A DNA stretch of 64,000 bases from Dicyema japonicum (GCA_011109175.1 RDEW01000022.1:704273-768272), one strand, 5' to 3'. Positions 11,367-23,689 are shown, counted from the stretch's first letter. Notes: generated from the letters alone by a model not told the origin. Numbers and translations are program-made.

Positions 11367-11809
11367 TTTTATAATAAGCTAAAGGCACATCTAATAATAA
11401 TAATAACTTGAATGATTATATTATAATTTAAAATGAAAACCAACCCTCAACAACAAAGGAATACTCACTTTTTAAAATATTATTTAATTTAATTATAATT
11501 TTAATTAATAATATAATCAATTAATTCCTTAAACAATTCTATAGATTTTACTACAAATTTTAACAAATATAAGCTTACAGGAAGTGTCGGATGTCGAGAC
11601 GAACACCAAGCAAAGGTGTGATGGCTGCTTAAGGAGACTGGATCACCTGACGGTCATGTATTTCTTCCTGATTTGTCATTCTTGGTTTTAAATAAATAAA
11701 ATAAATAAGTCGTAATACATAAAATATTTTATTATTTTAAACTTTTTAGTCAATTTATTAATAAAAATATAATAAAAACAAATAGCATAACATTTGCCAC
11801 ACTATCGCT
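11367..11809. other. Divergent intergenic region holding a LINE 3'-end scrap
   Basis: This AT-rich spacer separates the divergent WW-domain gene and OSTM1, so both promoters should lie here. At 11600-11700 the text GGATCACCTGACGGTC ... ATTCTTGGTTTTAAATAA matches, in inverse, the end of the LINE debris at 30140-30220. It is a solo LINE 3' tail inserted just upstream of OSTM1. Confidence 0.5.
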
Positions 11810-12631
11810 ATGTTTGTTTTTATATTGTTCTCTCTATTTCTTCCCACATTTTCCAGTAATTCTTCCACGTGCTTCGATCTCCTCGTAAGCTACAGTGATG
11901 TCCTTGCTGACTTTATGAACTGTGCCGGAGTTAATTCTCGGCCTTTCAAAGTCTGCGGTAATTGCTCCCGCTACTACCATGGAGTTACTGATTACAAGGA
12001 GAAGCTGGTATTTGCTCCATTTACCTCAGATTATTGAAAACTGTGTCCACGTGCTCGTCTATATGGGGATATCTTTCGACTACGTACAGACATCTAGTTC
12101 TATGGTCAATAAAATGTGGGAATCTGCCTTTTGCAGTGGTGATTGGTGGTTTAACCTGAATAGGCTGTTATGATGACTTGGATGTGTACTCTATGGCTTA
12201 TCTGAGGTATTTAAACCACTCCACTTCCTTGTCTTCATGTCTGGGGGGTGCATCCACTTGGGTTTGATTTATTGGATTATTACAGCAAGGAGTACTTATA
12301 TGGACATCTCCCTCCTCCAAAGACTGAGTCTTGCGGTAAATGCAATGACTTTTACGACGAATTAGTCAAACTGAGGTTCTCCACGTGTTTGGATATTCAC
12401 GATAATGTAATCTTTGGGATTACGCAGACTGTCCTGTTTATGTCAATGTGGAATCAATACTTCCAATGCAAAAAATTGAGGTCACTCCCCAACTGGGTCA
12501 CTTCTATCTCCTTAGTCGTAATTCTTTTTTTAGTGGTCCTCCACTACGGACTGGCCTACTACTTTGTGAAACCAATCCATAAGCGAATATTGAGAGAGTA
12601 TCTAACAGGTTTACTGATGGGGACATTGTAG
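11810..12631 (+). CDS. OSTM1: OSTM1-like lysosomal membrane protein, one homopolymer frame break
   Basis: In animals OSTM1 is the beta subunit of the lysosomal Cl-/H+ exchanger ClC-7. The ATG at 11810 starts a signal peptide (FVFILFSLFLPTFSS). The cysteine-rich luminal domain follows: CFDLLVSYSDVLADFMNC, then VCGNCSRYYHGV, a Trp-Glu-Ser-x-Phe-Cys segment, ESCGKCNDFYDEL and TCLDIHDNV. One membrane helix (SLVVILFLVVLHYGLAYYF) and a short basic tail end it. Introns of 22 nt (12010-12031) and 25 nt (12139-12163) splice in frame. At 12243-12248 a G6 run leaves the spliced length one base over a multiple of three; five G would join the frames and align the segment with the vertebrate protein. A 38-nt intron starting there is the alternative but does not phase. 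Confidence 0.82.
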
Positions 12632-12990
12632 AGAGGTCAATGTTGCTGAGTACAATTGAAAACTGTTTTAATTTGGAGAAATATTGGTCCACTAACTTTA
12701 AATTTCGGTAATTTAGTAATTTTGATCTGCTATTTGTGGCTTTAGTGGTTATTCCTATCATGTATTAATAATATGTCTTAGTTTTTAGTCTGCACTATCA
12801 CACTCGTTTGGCACATATTTTAAAAAAGTGGGGTAAAAATGTTATGTTCTTGTAAAAAACTATATCCTAGGTGTTTGTTAGATCTACAATTTCCAGTGTC
12901 ATTGTACTTGCAAGAGTCCAAGCTTCCCTGGATAGTTATGTCGATAGGGAATTCCATGCCCCTCTCACCCACAACATGCAAACTCTGTCG
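12632..12990. other. 3' flank of OSTM1; nothing recognised
   Basis: AT-rich sequence without a convincing frame. From about 12850 it grades into retroelement debris. Confidence 0.4.
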
Positions 12991-13540
12991 AAGTCTGCGA
13001 TCAAGGTAAGTCTAGTTGCATTACGCAAGATTCCTTGGACCAAGAGATGAGACGTATGCAGGTAGGGCAGCTTCCATAGGGGACCTTAACCCAATGCCCC
13101 ATTCTCACATAGGCAACTTTCACATTGTCCATCCTAGTTTATCGAACTTGACGTTTAGTATTAACTCCGCCCAAGACAGTGCGGGGATAGGAGCTAACCG
13201 ACACCGCTTGCATGCATCATGTCGGAAAGCATACCATGCTCGTCTCACGAAACACTCCTTGACGAGAATTGCCTGAGGATTAGAGTGACACTGCGACTCA
13301 AACCGGATGTATGTTAGCGGCACAGATGATGTGTGGAGGGAACGTCGACAGTAAAGGCCTATATCCTCTGTCTAGCCAACGAAGCGTGGGACGAGCACAC
13401 AACATTAAATGACGTAGTTCTACGAGCCCTCGATTTTCCGGTTAAACTGGGAAAGATGAAGGACACCTTTCTTTCCAATATCGGACGAAGGTTTGATTCG
13501 AAGAATGCGAGGGCCGTGAAGGACAATGGTTGAGGCTCGA
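12990..13540 (+). mobile_element. Restriction-like-endonuclease retroelement, decayed C-terminus
   Basis: The plus frame reads RHRLHASCRKAYHARLTKHS (Cys/His motif region), then TLNDVVLRALDFPVKLG near 13405 and IGRRFDSKNAR near 13480. These match successive blocks of the family also found at 4016-4640 and 27290-27720, with stops between them. Confidence 0.5.
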
Positions 13541-13559
13541 AATGGTGATGATAATAGAG

Positions 13560-14075
13560 AACACCTTCTCAATCCTGGCCTCTTAACTAAAAGACTTTAC
13601 TGGTTTTTTTTTTCAATCACTGCAAATAAAAAGACTGTTTTAGAACGATCTGCTGGATTCTCATCTCCAATTGGTGGATGACTCGGATATTACCTCGACA
13701 GAGAAACAAGGAGGATCCTTGCACAATTACGTTCTGGGCATTTCCTTGGCTTCCATCACTGGAAACAATTATCATAGATTCTGAAAGAAGCTTTCCCCTG
13801 CCCTGGACCTCCGGTGAATATTAAATGCCTGTGTAAGCGTCCAGCACTAGCTGTTAAAGTTGACACATCTCAGTCTTTTTTAAATAGATATTGAGTTTAC
13901 TGCTCCGATTAGAAGAGCTACCGACGACCCTCTGGCTCCATTCTCTCATTATTCAGTTATTTACTATCAAATTAGCTCTACTGAATGATATAATCTCATT
14001 AGGTTTTGACTCTGCTTCGCTAACAAGAATGCGTTCTAGTCTCTTCTCTACCACTACCTAAAGATCTCACAGTAT
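13560..14075 (+). mobile_element. LINE C-terminal debris
   Basis: Around 13710-13750 the frame reads RILAQLRSGHFLGF, the signature that precedes the C-terminal zinc knuckle of jockey-type elements. The rest (13850-14075) is unassigned. Confidence 0.45.
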
Positions 14076-16990
14076 TTGATGAATTTTCTTCTGTGTACTT
14101 GTTTAATTCTAACTCAAATCATCACAATTTTGGTTGAGGTGGTGACGACATCTCTATTGCACTATGTCTTATTCGTGTTCTTTACCGACTTCTCCGTTCA
14201 CTCTGGGAACTTAACAACCTCACAAGAAGCATCAACTGGCATACGATTTAACGAAATACAACATCTCTGTCTGCTGTCTACAAGAGACAAAAACAACCGT
14301 ACAATGTACAGAACTTTTTGGAAAATTCCACCCTCTCATCGGCCTGTCGTCATTATGGTCTCGAATTTGCAGTCCATCAGGACTCGATTCACTGTGTTGC
14401 AAGAGTATGGGCAGTATCTGACCATGTCGCAGTGCTGCAAATCAAATGCGGAAATAAAATCAACTCAGTCATTTCCATTATGTATATGCCCCAACCGGAG
14501 CGCGAGTCTCAACAAACATCGAAGAGCTGGACGCATTTTACTATCTTACGAGTCGCTTTTTTCTTCTTACATTCTTCTTGTCGCCGGGGACTGGAACGCC
14601 AGGGCTGGAAAAGCCAAACTAGGGGAGACGTGCATTGGAGCACACGGAAGGAATCGTCGCAACCTTCCTGGAGAGTCACTGATACAATTTTGCACGACGT
14701 TCAACCTACTCTTATGCAATACTTGTTTCAAGCACTCAGAAAGACACAAGACCACATGGGCACCAGAAAAGACAAATCAGGCAACAAAATCCGAATATAC
14801 AACCAGATTGACTACATTCTCTGCAAGCAACATCAGAAGGTATAATTCGAGGTCATATGACGGACTTGAAACGAGCAGCGATCACAAACTTGTTGTCGCT
14901 CGGCTAATACTAAACAGAGTTCATGGAATACATTGAAAACGCAAAGGTATCTCCTCAGTACGACACGGATAGCTACATTATGAAGAATCTACCAGTCTTC
15001 GATATAGTACAACTCTGAGGAATAGCATTAACTCCATTAACGAAAATCAACAAGCAAATAAAGTATGGGAGGAAATAGTCGTTGCTATACAAAACGAAGT
15101 TTCTAGTGTTTCGGGCTCCACCCCCAAACCCAGTCACAAACAAAGCAGTCCGGATATAAGACGACTTTCTGTAATACAAAAAGAGCTCAGGCTCCGATCA
15201 GAAAATACAAGTGCAGCAGAAAAAATCGACGAGCTCTGCACCCAGAGGGACAGAGTCCTGACGAAGATCAAACAAATACAAAAATTCCTTGCCAGAAATG
15301 AAGCAGAAAATCAAATTTCAGAAATTTTGAAATGTAAAGATGAACCAAGGATGTTCAACGCAATTCGCCTCCTGAATATCGGGAGGAGTTCAAGCCTCGA
15401 TCACTGTCCAAGAAAACATCGGCCGTCATTGGAGACGTTAATAAAGCTAATATAATAGCTTCTCATTTTGATCAAATATTCAACACGCACAGGGAAATTA
15501 ACCACACAGTGAAACTATCAAAACCAGACAAATCCACTCTATTGCACCCAATAAGCATTTCGGAAACTCTTCAAGCAATCAAAAAACTGAACACCGGAAG
15601 ATTTGCAGGACCAGATGATGTCCCAGAGGAGCTAGGTAAAATGATCACCAATGTTTTTAATCGGTCTCTCCAGGAAGAAAATGCGTTGGAACTGGGAAAA
15701 GGGTGGTTAATACCTCTACAAAAACCTGGGAAAGCTAAAGGTCCCCTTTGCAACCTTATACCAATAATTCTACTAATTTCCATACGCAAAACACTCTTTC
15801 ATTGCATTACACTGGATAAAAAACAAAGTGAACAAATTCCTATCCCCGGATTTCGGACAGGCAGGTCTACAGCCAATGTAGTGTGGGGGCACAGATGGTA
15901 TTTTGACTGCCAAAAGTATAAAAAATCTATTGAAATATTTGGCATTGATGTGTCTCGTGCATTCGATTCGGTACACAGGGAGAAACTATGGAAGTTCTTA
16001 AGAGTTTTCTTCACTCAGACGACGTTGCCCTTTCTCATGCGGAACACTCACCTTTCTGTCAAAATTGGCTAATGTACCACCAACTATTTTCCGACTTCAC
16101 GTGGAGTTCCACATGGAGACTCGCTATCCCCGGATCTTCTTATTGTTTACCTTGAAACTGCACTAAGAGAGTTCAGAGTTCAGGGCCCTGATTGGTAACA
16201 ACTATGACAAGATTTTGTCTCTGAGGATAATCAAACACTTCAGCACATGCTCAACTTACTCCCACACATATTTTCGAAATGGTTCTTAACCGTGAATCCC
16301 GACAAAACAGTTAACAACGCTTACACGTAATGATTGGAGATCTGACGATTCATGGAGAAGGCACTCGCTTCTAGGAGACTCTGAAGATGTTGCTCGTAGG
16401 AAGATCCTCGCTATGAGTGCACTGAAAAAAATATCGTCAATATGGAGCCACAAGATGATAGGACTAAACACCAGGCTTAGAATATACAAAGCTTTTGTCA
16501 TCCCGGTACTAACCTACAACTCTAGGACTTGGGGAATCTCTAAACGGGAAATGGACCGTCTTGACTCCTTCACAGAGCACAGCTCAAGTCGGTAATCAAG
16601 ATCAACTGGTCTAGGAAGATCTCTAATACAAACCTTTATAATAAATGCAAATATGAAGTGTTGTCATATGATATCCTCTTTGATCACGTGTTACGTCTTA
16701 ATGACCAGGTCCCCGCAAATGTCGCAATGGATAATTACTTTGCACAAACAGGAGTCAGATTCCGCGGAAGGCTAAGAATGACACTTCTGACTATCTTGAA
16801 CGAAGACCTATTAGCGGTTGGTATGAGACTAACTTCGGCGGACGATCTGGACAACCTAAGAGAACTAGCGCGCAACAGAGGATCATGGTCGAGGCTGACG
16901 GAGAGGATGATTAGGAATACAGCACAAGGGAAACTTAACTAATTTTATGTTTTCTCGGAAGTGCTTTAATAGTAATAATGATCACACCCC
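14076..16990 (+). mobile_element. RTE-like LINE (CFDP2 type), 2.9 kb, RT catalytic motif deleted
   Basis: The 5' end TTGAGGTGGTGACGACATC is at 14135. An APE endonuclease spans about 14280-14930 with VVAGDWNARAGK, HGRNRRNLPGESLI and ETSSDHKLVVARL in shifting frames. RT begins at 15509 (KKLNTGRFAGPDDVPEELGK), followed by PGFRTGRSTANVV and GIDVSRAFDSVHREKL (motif A). The block that should hold YADD, near 16200, is missing about 24 nt relative to the copy at 45740. The C-terminal RNRGSWSRLTERMIRNTAQG region ends near 16940. It is the long relative of the deleted copies at 4705-5090 and 44930-46030. Confidence 0.8.
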
Positions 16991-17860
16991 GACGTGGAAG
17001 AGAATGGCTCTCCACAAAGGAGATGTGGTTATTTCGTATCTAGGGTGGTTTTTAATGTATTTGTTTATGGCTTCATAGAGGGGGCTGTCAGGAAGAATAA
17101 CTGCCTTCACCATCTTCCTTTGTCGTTGAATCAAAACTTCTACCAAATGGGCGGACATAAAATTCCGGCCAATTACTCTTTTGGCAGCTTTCTGGATTGC
17201 GACTTTTTTACTAGAGATGAGCTGGAAATGGCCATTAACCATGGACTCACTTGAGTAGGTCATGTCGGTTGTATAAATTGCCGATAAACTGCGGAAAGGG
17301 ACCCAGTGTTTCTTCGGTTTTGTTGGTGTGGTCGGATTTCCACATCGTTAATTGTGTTCTTAGGCCTCCTTGTATATTATTGCCTGAAGATGTAAAAGGG
17401 ATTTTGTAGGTGACACCTCAAGGAACCCATGTTGAAAGGCAGACTTTGGGATGCCATCTCGAATAAATCGAGGACCATCCTTTCTAAGATTTTTGAAACA
17501 GCGCATAGAATCGGTTTATATGATGGTGTTTCCTCTGCGGGTTGACCTCCCTTCAGAATTGGTTTTATGTGAGATCCACCGGATGGGGAACTGATTTAGA
17601 GAGCTTCGATTCCCGAATCCATTTTGAAGTCTACAATCAAAACGCACAGTTCCATAACTTTGCTACGGACCCCGTTGGCATTCAGTTAATCAGGATAGAA
17701 CTAGTTATATATCACCAGATAGTAATACACAAAAAGGGCTTTCAAGGTGACAGAGAAGTGGTCTACGGACAAAAGGAACATAATGCCGACACCTTTGACA
17801 TCCTAATCAGAGTAACGAAGGAGGCCTGACCCAACGTGATCAAGAAACAACCCGACTCCA
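16982..17860 (-). mobile_element. Jockey-like LINE remnant (endonuclease start, RT finger, C-terminus)
   Basis: Minus-strand order: endonuclease start at 17720-17580 (NGVRSKVMELCVLI, near-identical in layout to 1-125), RT finger at 17560-17280 (CAVSKILERMVLDLFE), and a 94-codon C-terminal frame at 17263-16982 (KAAKRVIGRNFMSAHLVEVL). Large internal deletions separate the blocks. Confidence 0.6.
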
Positions 17861-17869
17861 ACGAGCTTG

Positions 17870-18330
17870 TAAATGAGGAACATTGAGCCAAACTGAGAGC
17901 CTGGATTAAACTTGTCGGGATCAATTAGTTTTTTCGGTTTAACGGTGGTCTTAGAATAAAAATTTAATTTAATTCAAAAATGAACTGTCCACCGAGATTT
18001 TATTATTTCATTTTTAAAGAGTTTTGGCTCTATCCGAGGCTGATCCTTGATGTGTTGCCATCAGGTAGCGTCTCAGGCAAGGCATCTAGCACTTTCCAAT
18101 GGGAAGAGAGTTATATCGTGGGATCTTTTGTTTGCTAGGCCAGCCTGAGAGACTCCAACTAAACCAAGAATAGCTCGTTGATGGTTTTATGCCTCGGACT
18201 TATTCCAGCGCTTCTTCGGCGGGAAATGGCGTGAAAATCTATCATATCGACCATCCTTCCGCATCTATAAAGGTAGGCCACACAAACATTTAATCCGACA
18301 AATAAATTATTGCTATTATTAACCCCAGAT
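17870..18330. other. Unassigned, retroelement-like
   Basis: No clear frame. The local text TATAAAGGTAGGCCACACA recalls the SINE family-1 tail. I could not place the rest. Confidence 0.3.
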
Positions 18331-18645
18331 ACACCGAGAAAGGTTAACAGTAATCAACTAATTGAGTGTATTCAGTTTCCACTGTTACAGAAAGAGTCCT
18401 TTAACGTCACACAAGTCCATGCATAACCAGCATAAAAGGTAAAAGACGTCCATTCCTTGCAGTTGTGGAAACCCTTCCAATAGAGCAAATGATCCTTTTT
18501 CGTTCAGCCTGGTACGAGCGGATCACATGACGCCACTCTAGTAGGAAAGGGAGGAGGGACAAACAAAACAAACAGAAAACTTCAACCAATTATCCACATA
18601 GCACCAAATGGCGCCACGCAAAGTAATTATCACGCATTCAATCAG
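18330..18645 (-). repeat. Repeat A: LINE-headed, LINE-tailed short non-autonomous element
   Basis: Minus-strand order: AACCAATTGG..., AACTTCAACC flank, the head GAGTGGCGTCATGTGATCC, a middle (GAGCAAATGATCC inverse, GTTGTGGAAACC inverse) and the tail ACTCAATTAGTTGATTAC. Two other copies lie at 26540-26850 (+) and 46130-46440 (-), aligned over about 280 nt. Head and tail resemble LINE ends in this window, so the copies are probably mobilised by them. Confidence 0.7.
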
Positions 18646-18719
18646 CGACCTCATCTTTGATCGATGTTTTACCTTTCCTGCGCATGAACGTACTGCTGAC
18701 TGATTTTTCAGGGTCATAT

Positions 18720-19135
18720 TCCCGTGATCTGGATTCTAGTTTCATATGGGACTCCAGAGGCGTTGCTCCAGTTCGGTGATCTCACAAATCCAACGTTCTG
18801 TTACCTGAAAGCTTTTTTTGCATTTCCTCGATCTTCTTTATATTTGTCAAAGATATGGATGGTCCCCACGAGGCGCATGCATATGAGAAACATGGCTCGA
18901 AGTACTGTCCGTACACGTTCATCAGAACTGGGTGAGTACCAATCTTCCATATTCCTAATAAATTTTTTAATACGTTCAGTTTCTGTGGCCTTCAGGATGT
19001 CCCGATCTCGAGAAGCCAAAACATTATCATCTACATAAGAGAGTAGAAGATCATTATCAGAGTCAAGAGATAGGCTAGAAAAAGGTTAAACAGAGCAGGG
19101 GATAAAGGAGATCCTTGAAGGAATCCGTTGATTAA
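18720..19135 (-). mobile_element. LINE RT palm with YVDD motif
   Basis: The minus frame reads GFLQGSPLSPALFNLFLA at about 19130-19075, then LLLSYVDDNVLASRDRDI at about 19055-19005 and TERIKKFIRN further on. These are RT motifs B and C in order. The C-terminus (PYETRIQI) matches the plus-strand fragment at 23960-24660. Confidence 0.7.
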
Positions 19136-19190
19136 AATTATTGAATATAAAATAATAAACGTTTAAATGTAAAATAATAGTATTATTACA

Positions 19191-19410
19191 ATGGTAGTTG
19201 ATCAGAGTGATGTGGGCACTAATTTGGAAGAAGACATTGTTGCTCAGATAATAGACGACATTGATGTTACCAATAAGAAAATAGCCGAATCATCAAAAGT
19301 AATAAAAGACATTAATTTAATGGTTAATTTAACTTACTATTGATTAGGACATGGGAGAGGTTATTACGGGTAGTTATGTGACCAAGACTCTAAATACGGC
19401 AATGAAATGA
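19191..19410 (+). CDS. Small two-exon gene, function unknown
   Basis: The ATG at 19191 opens an acidic exon (EEDIVAQIIDDIDVTNKKIA). A 25-nt intron at 19323-19347 (GTTAATTTAA...TTAG) follows, then a second exon ending in TKTLNTAMK at a TGA. The spliced frame is 64 codons and an exact multiple of three; without splicing the first exon hits a stop inside the intron. The predicted protein is helical and charged with no domain I recognise. Retroelement debris lies on both sides, but this stretch is not repeated elsewhere in the window. Gene status rests only on the intron fit. Confidence 0.4.
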
Positions 19411-19700
19411 TCCCTGTTATTCCCAGATATGAATAATTATTATTTCAACCTTTTAATATTGTGGTACATCATATACTAATTTTTTCAATTTTAAGTTAGT
19501 GATTTATTGACTGTTTCTTTAAATAGAGACTGTCTCCATTACATCATTTTGGAGTATTTTGTTTATGCACCAATCATACACAAAACGGCCTACTCAGACT
19601 ATGGACAAACTGGTCAAATTGTAAATATATAATAAGCTCCAAGATACCACAGTATCATAATGGATGCCCGCGCTTATGGGAGATCGATTATTAAAGTGAT
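19411..19700. other. AT-rich spacer; nothing recognised
   Basis: No frame, repeat or element end was recognised in this stretch. Confidence 0.3.
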
Positions 19701-20690
19701 CGCAAAATGGTTATTTCCACACTTCTACAGCTAAATATTAACTGGATCTCACAAAAAAAGACGAGCCTCGGAATTTTTATCATCTCACCACGAGGACATT
19801 GCGATTGTCACCATAGTCCTACTTCTCCATTCAATGGATACCCATTCGTATGGATTGCCCTAATGGAACGAGTATCCTCTCTCCTGACACGGCCTAACCG
19901 TCTCTTCTATGGATCAGCGAGAATATATTGGCAAAACTTCTTTTATACCAAAATCTCCTCATCCTTTTTAACGAAAAGTCATCACTTTTCACCACAGACT
20001 CGTAAATTCAAATTGGAACCAACGTTATTTTTAAACAACACTCTCCTTCCTGTGACTAAAACTCTGAAATATTGGGTGTTATTTTTGATACTTCGTAGTA
20101 TGCGAAAAATCTCAGATTCTCAACTTACTGCAGTACATCATTTGGCCAGAGCATAGTTATCTTGACATAAGACAATTTACCAAAACAAAGATGAACTGTG
20201 GTATTTCTTCATGGGGTCCCTGTTTATCAATAACAAACGTCAAAAAATAGACTCAAACTATGCTCTAAGAATTATTATTGGCTGTTTAAAAACCACCTAC
20301 ACTGGGAATCAAAAATTCTCACAATTGGGATCATTTCACGATGCTCCCTCACAATTCCTTTACAAGTGTAAAACAACGTGGCATCCAGCTCATTGCCTCT
20401 GGGTCTTCACAAAAAAATTATTATTCCAATCGGTACCGCGGCAAGTTCACTTGGCGCGCCTACGTTGTGGTCACCACATGGATTTAAACATGTATTTGTA
20501 CAGTATTATCATCCTCTTCATTATACCCACCATGCTTTCTTGACGACCAGGAGACGAGTCATATCTTCTCTTGTTCATGTCCACCTCCGAGTTTTGTGCA
20601 AAACCAAATATACCGCTCTGGGAGCTCTTGTTTGTGACGTTTTTGTTAGCCATCAGTTTATTTTAGGGAATGGGGGTAAATAAACCGAAT
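19700..20690 (+). mobile_element. LINE remnant: endonuclease start joined to RT thumb and C-terminus
   Basis: 19707-19800 reads LLQLNINWISQKK, an endonuclease start. From about 19960 it is RT thumb (TLKYWVLFLI region). 20210-20690 holds the C-terminal knuckle region (an ARLRCGHH frame near 20450). The join removes the whole RT catalytic core. Confidence 0.6.
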
Positions 20691-21070
20691 CAAAGAAGCA
20701 AACTTATATAGGAAGTAACCACTAAATAAATGCAAATGGAATGCATAAAACCAAAGAACAAAATGGTCCAGTCCCTGACGTGGTAAATGGGAATTCCTCA
20801 AATATGGAACCCACAAGCTCAACGGAAACATTATTAAGATACTAAATGCATTGTTTAGGAATTGCACCCTACTGCTCGGAGAGGGGGTCTACATGCTCAG
20901 AAATCTCACAGTAGAGAACCTCACACAACTTACTTTGATGAGCACACCATTAAAAATACACGCCAATATAACTCTGCAAAGAATTGAGTGCCAAATAGAC
21001 TCCTACCAGTCAGCATACCATAGCGGCTTTTGTAGAGGTAGATCAACTTCAAATGTAGCATAGAGTCGCA
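20690..21070 (+). mobile_element. LINE RT finger fragment
   Basis: The plus frame carries KWEFLKYGTHKLNGNIIKIL, then DSYQSAYHSGFCRGRSTSN, matching RT regions that lead into motif A. It stops abruptly at about 21065. Confidence 0.6.
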
Positions 21071-21700
21071 AATTCAGGTCTACTTGGATTTCCACGGCCA
21101 TATAACTACTTATGATGTGTACTCACTATCCCTTCTAGTTTCTTAAACCTTCCATACTTCCGTAATTCATCAAGGTCATCCACTGTTTTTGGATTATCAA
21201 TTTGTTAACCACGGATACCCAGACAAGTTAATAGTTAACAAATGATTAAATATATTCAGTACAACCGTCACAGAAAAAAGAGTCATCTCAATGTTACATA
21301 ATTTCATCAGAACCAATGATAACATCCAGTCACATGCTGTAAATTTAACATAATTTTGAATACGAGACAGTAATGAATATTCAAGTGGGCATTAATATGC
21401 ATCAAATTAAATATAAAACTGTTAAAAACTCAGTTTTATTATCGTTAATGATAGTCTTTATCTCAAAAATCGATCAAAAGCATATTGTACGCATGGACAG
21501 TGAAACCGAAATACATACAATAGCTAATCAAAGAAAGTTCACACTCATATTTTGCCATCAAAATAAATGTTATTTAATTCGTTGTAAAAGATTGTGCAGT
21601 AGGTTTTCCATTCCTCTTATGAAATTAATATAGTCTATATTTATGACTGTGATTGCTTCTAGACAGTGGCCCGACTTAACGTGATCGCGGAACCCGTTGA
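21071..21700. other. Mostly unassigned; Repeat A tail scrap at 21230-21330
   Basis: 21233-21330 resembles the Repeat A tail (TATTCAGTACAACCGTCACAG). An 86-codon frame at 21373-21633 has no recognisable feature and low complexity. I do not call it a gene. Confidence 0.3.
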
Positions 21701-22390
21701 AGAATTTAGTTTATTTCCATATTTCGTTTTGGCATAAAGTTAAATCTTGACTCACAAAAGTTGGTGGAAGAGGTAATAAGCAGAGCCATATCCAAGGCCA
21801 ACAACTCAGAGGCCAAAGGAACAGACAACATAACCACGTGCGAACTGAAGCACCTAGGCCATGAGCCCTGGAACTATTAGCCTATATCTTCAACCTATCC
21901 ATCAACACGGATACAATCCTGAAATATGGAAATGTCTCTAATCAAACCAATTCGAAAACCTACTAAATAAATTAACCATCTTCCTATCGCCCAATATCTA
22001 TTCTGAGTCATGTCTCAAAGATCCTTGAAAGGCTTGTTCTGGAAATGTACTAGAATCAATCTCAATACCTTTGACCTAGCAAGGACGATATTATTCTTGC
22101 CTCCACGGACAGAAGCATTCAATCAGGGACTCAGTCCGCCCAATAAATGTCTAACAAAACACAAGATTCTGGAGTCACTTTGATCAGTGCCAGCTACCCC
22201 CTGTTTCATATATCATCGAAATATCTACAAACATGTAAAAAGTTTGAGCCGATGTCATGTCCAATGAGAAGAGCTGTACAGGATTTTCGACCGCCGGACT
22301 CGTCCTCTCCCTTGTCGGTCTGGGATCACTTAGTTAGTTGAGAACTTTTACTTATTTCTTCCTTGACCCAATGATCCTGGAGGTAATAAT
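21700..22390 (+). mobile_element. LINE RT fragment and 3' terminus
   Basis: The RT linker frame (NNSEAKGTDNITTCELKHLG, with stops after it) leads to a C-terminal frame at 22147-22341 (KKFEPMSCPMRRAVQDF). It ends in the shared 3' tail GGGATCACTTAGTTAGTTG at 22322. The inverse copy of this end lies at 42480-42780. Confidence 0.65.
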
Positions 22391-23140
22391 AATTATAGGA
22401 GACTTTTTGGTCTGATTCTTACATTCTGATTTACAAAATATTCATAACTAATAATGATTATTATAAATTTCAATGCAATGTTGGGTCAAACCTCAAAATT
22501 AATAATACATCTGTTTATTAGATCACGAAGCTCACATCTGAAGAGTTTTTCGTTAAAAGCAAAAAAAATGACGCGAGTGATCCGTACTATCGGATTTTCC
22601 TGACCTCCTTGTCTGTTGTGTTCAATTCTTTTTAATGAAAAAATTGTCGAAAATTCCATAACAATATTTCCTTTGTTAGAATTTTACTTTGGAAGTGATT
22701 CCCAGATATTTTAATTCTAAATATCAAAATAAGTTAAGTTTAAATTCTAAGAATATTTCCCAAATTAATGACTGGATTGTATATTCTTTTTAACTACGGT
22801 AGTTGAAAATGATAATCTCAAAAGTGAATAATCGAACTCAAAAGCTCACAGAAGGCATTCATTTTATTTAAAAACAAACTATTGATGGAATTTTGGTACA
22901 ATCTTTCCGTCTCTATGCTGTAATAAAAGTCAATTTCTTCTCTGACGATTTTTTTATGTGAAGACGTCGAATCTGAAATACTTAAAAACCAGGTGCAAAA
23001 ATTGCCCTAGAATTGAAGACGATAAGCGTATGACTCTCAATTGCACGAAGCCAGACATCCTAAAACTTATAATAAGTATGCACTATCAAAAGTCGCATTG
23101 ATTTTATGTTTTAAAATAAAACTTTAAATTAATTTGAATA
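22390..23140. other. AT-rich, nothing recognised
   Basis: Long A/T runs without a coding frame. It may be old decayed insertion sequence. Confidence 0.3.
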
Positions 23141-23330
23141 TCGGATCACTACACGAACAAGAGACCTCATCAGCGCTGCTTGTTATTTAAGCGATTCTCG
23201 CTCGCCATTCTATGATGGAATAGCCACGCAGTCAGGTCGCCGCTATATGACAATTTACTTTTTTTTCAAATAATATTTATATTGGAATATTTATTTTAAT
23301 TAACATAAACTTTATTTTTAAAGACAATCA
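23140..23330 (+). mobile_element. 3' end of the restriction-like-endonuclease retroelement
   Basis: CTCGCTCGCCATTCTATGA and GGAATAGCCACGCAGTCAGG match 27640-27680, the 3' end of the better preserved copy. Only the last 150 nt or so are present. Confidence 0.55.
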
Positions 23331-23338
23331 AAAATCAA

Positions 23339-23640
23339 TCAAAAATGATCCGCAGACATAATCGACGTTGCGTTGCCTCTCACGATTGCAACAGAGATCA
23401 ACTGGAGAAGCCAACGAGTCACACATGCGTCTTGGTTTTTTAGTGCAGCCAGGCTGTTAAGTTTCTCTAGCAAACGAAGCGTTTTCCAGTCTATATTTCC
23501 AGTTGTATCAACTACTATAGGGCAGAACGTGAACCGATCGTGCAGCGCTTCGTATTTTTCTTTTTTGCTTTCATTTTTTCCGCGACATACAGTGTGTCTA
23601 CTGCGCTCCCGACAATGTTGGGTGGACAAAGGGGGTTGAT
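23339..23640 (-). mobile_element. Endonuclease tail of the same retroelement family
   Basis: The 96-codon minus frame has KKEKYEALHDRFTFCPIVVD, then TTGNIDWKTL, and ends in LLQLISVAIVRGNATSIM. These match the conserved last blocks of the family (KY--L---F-P--V-T-G, then Q-ISVA--RGNA). This is the clearest copy of that tail. Confidence 0.65.
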
Positions 23641-23689
23641 GCAGATGAAATTCCTTACCAATGGCTGTCCCCCTCCTCGAATGAAAAGA

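Noticed and set aside
14318-14845. 175-codon plus-strand ORF
   Set aside because: The recognisable endonuclease residues (GDWNARAGK, HGRNRRNLPGE) are in the other plus frame; this one is mainly its shadow with frame swaps.
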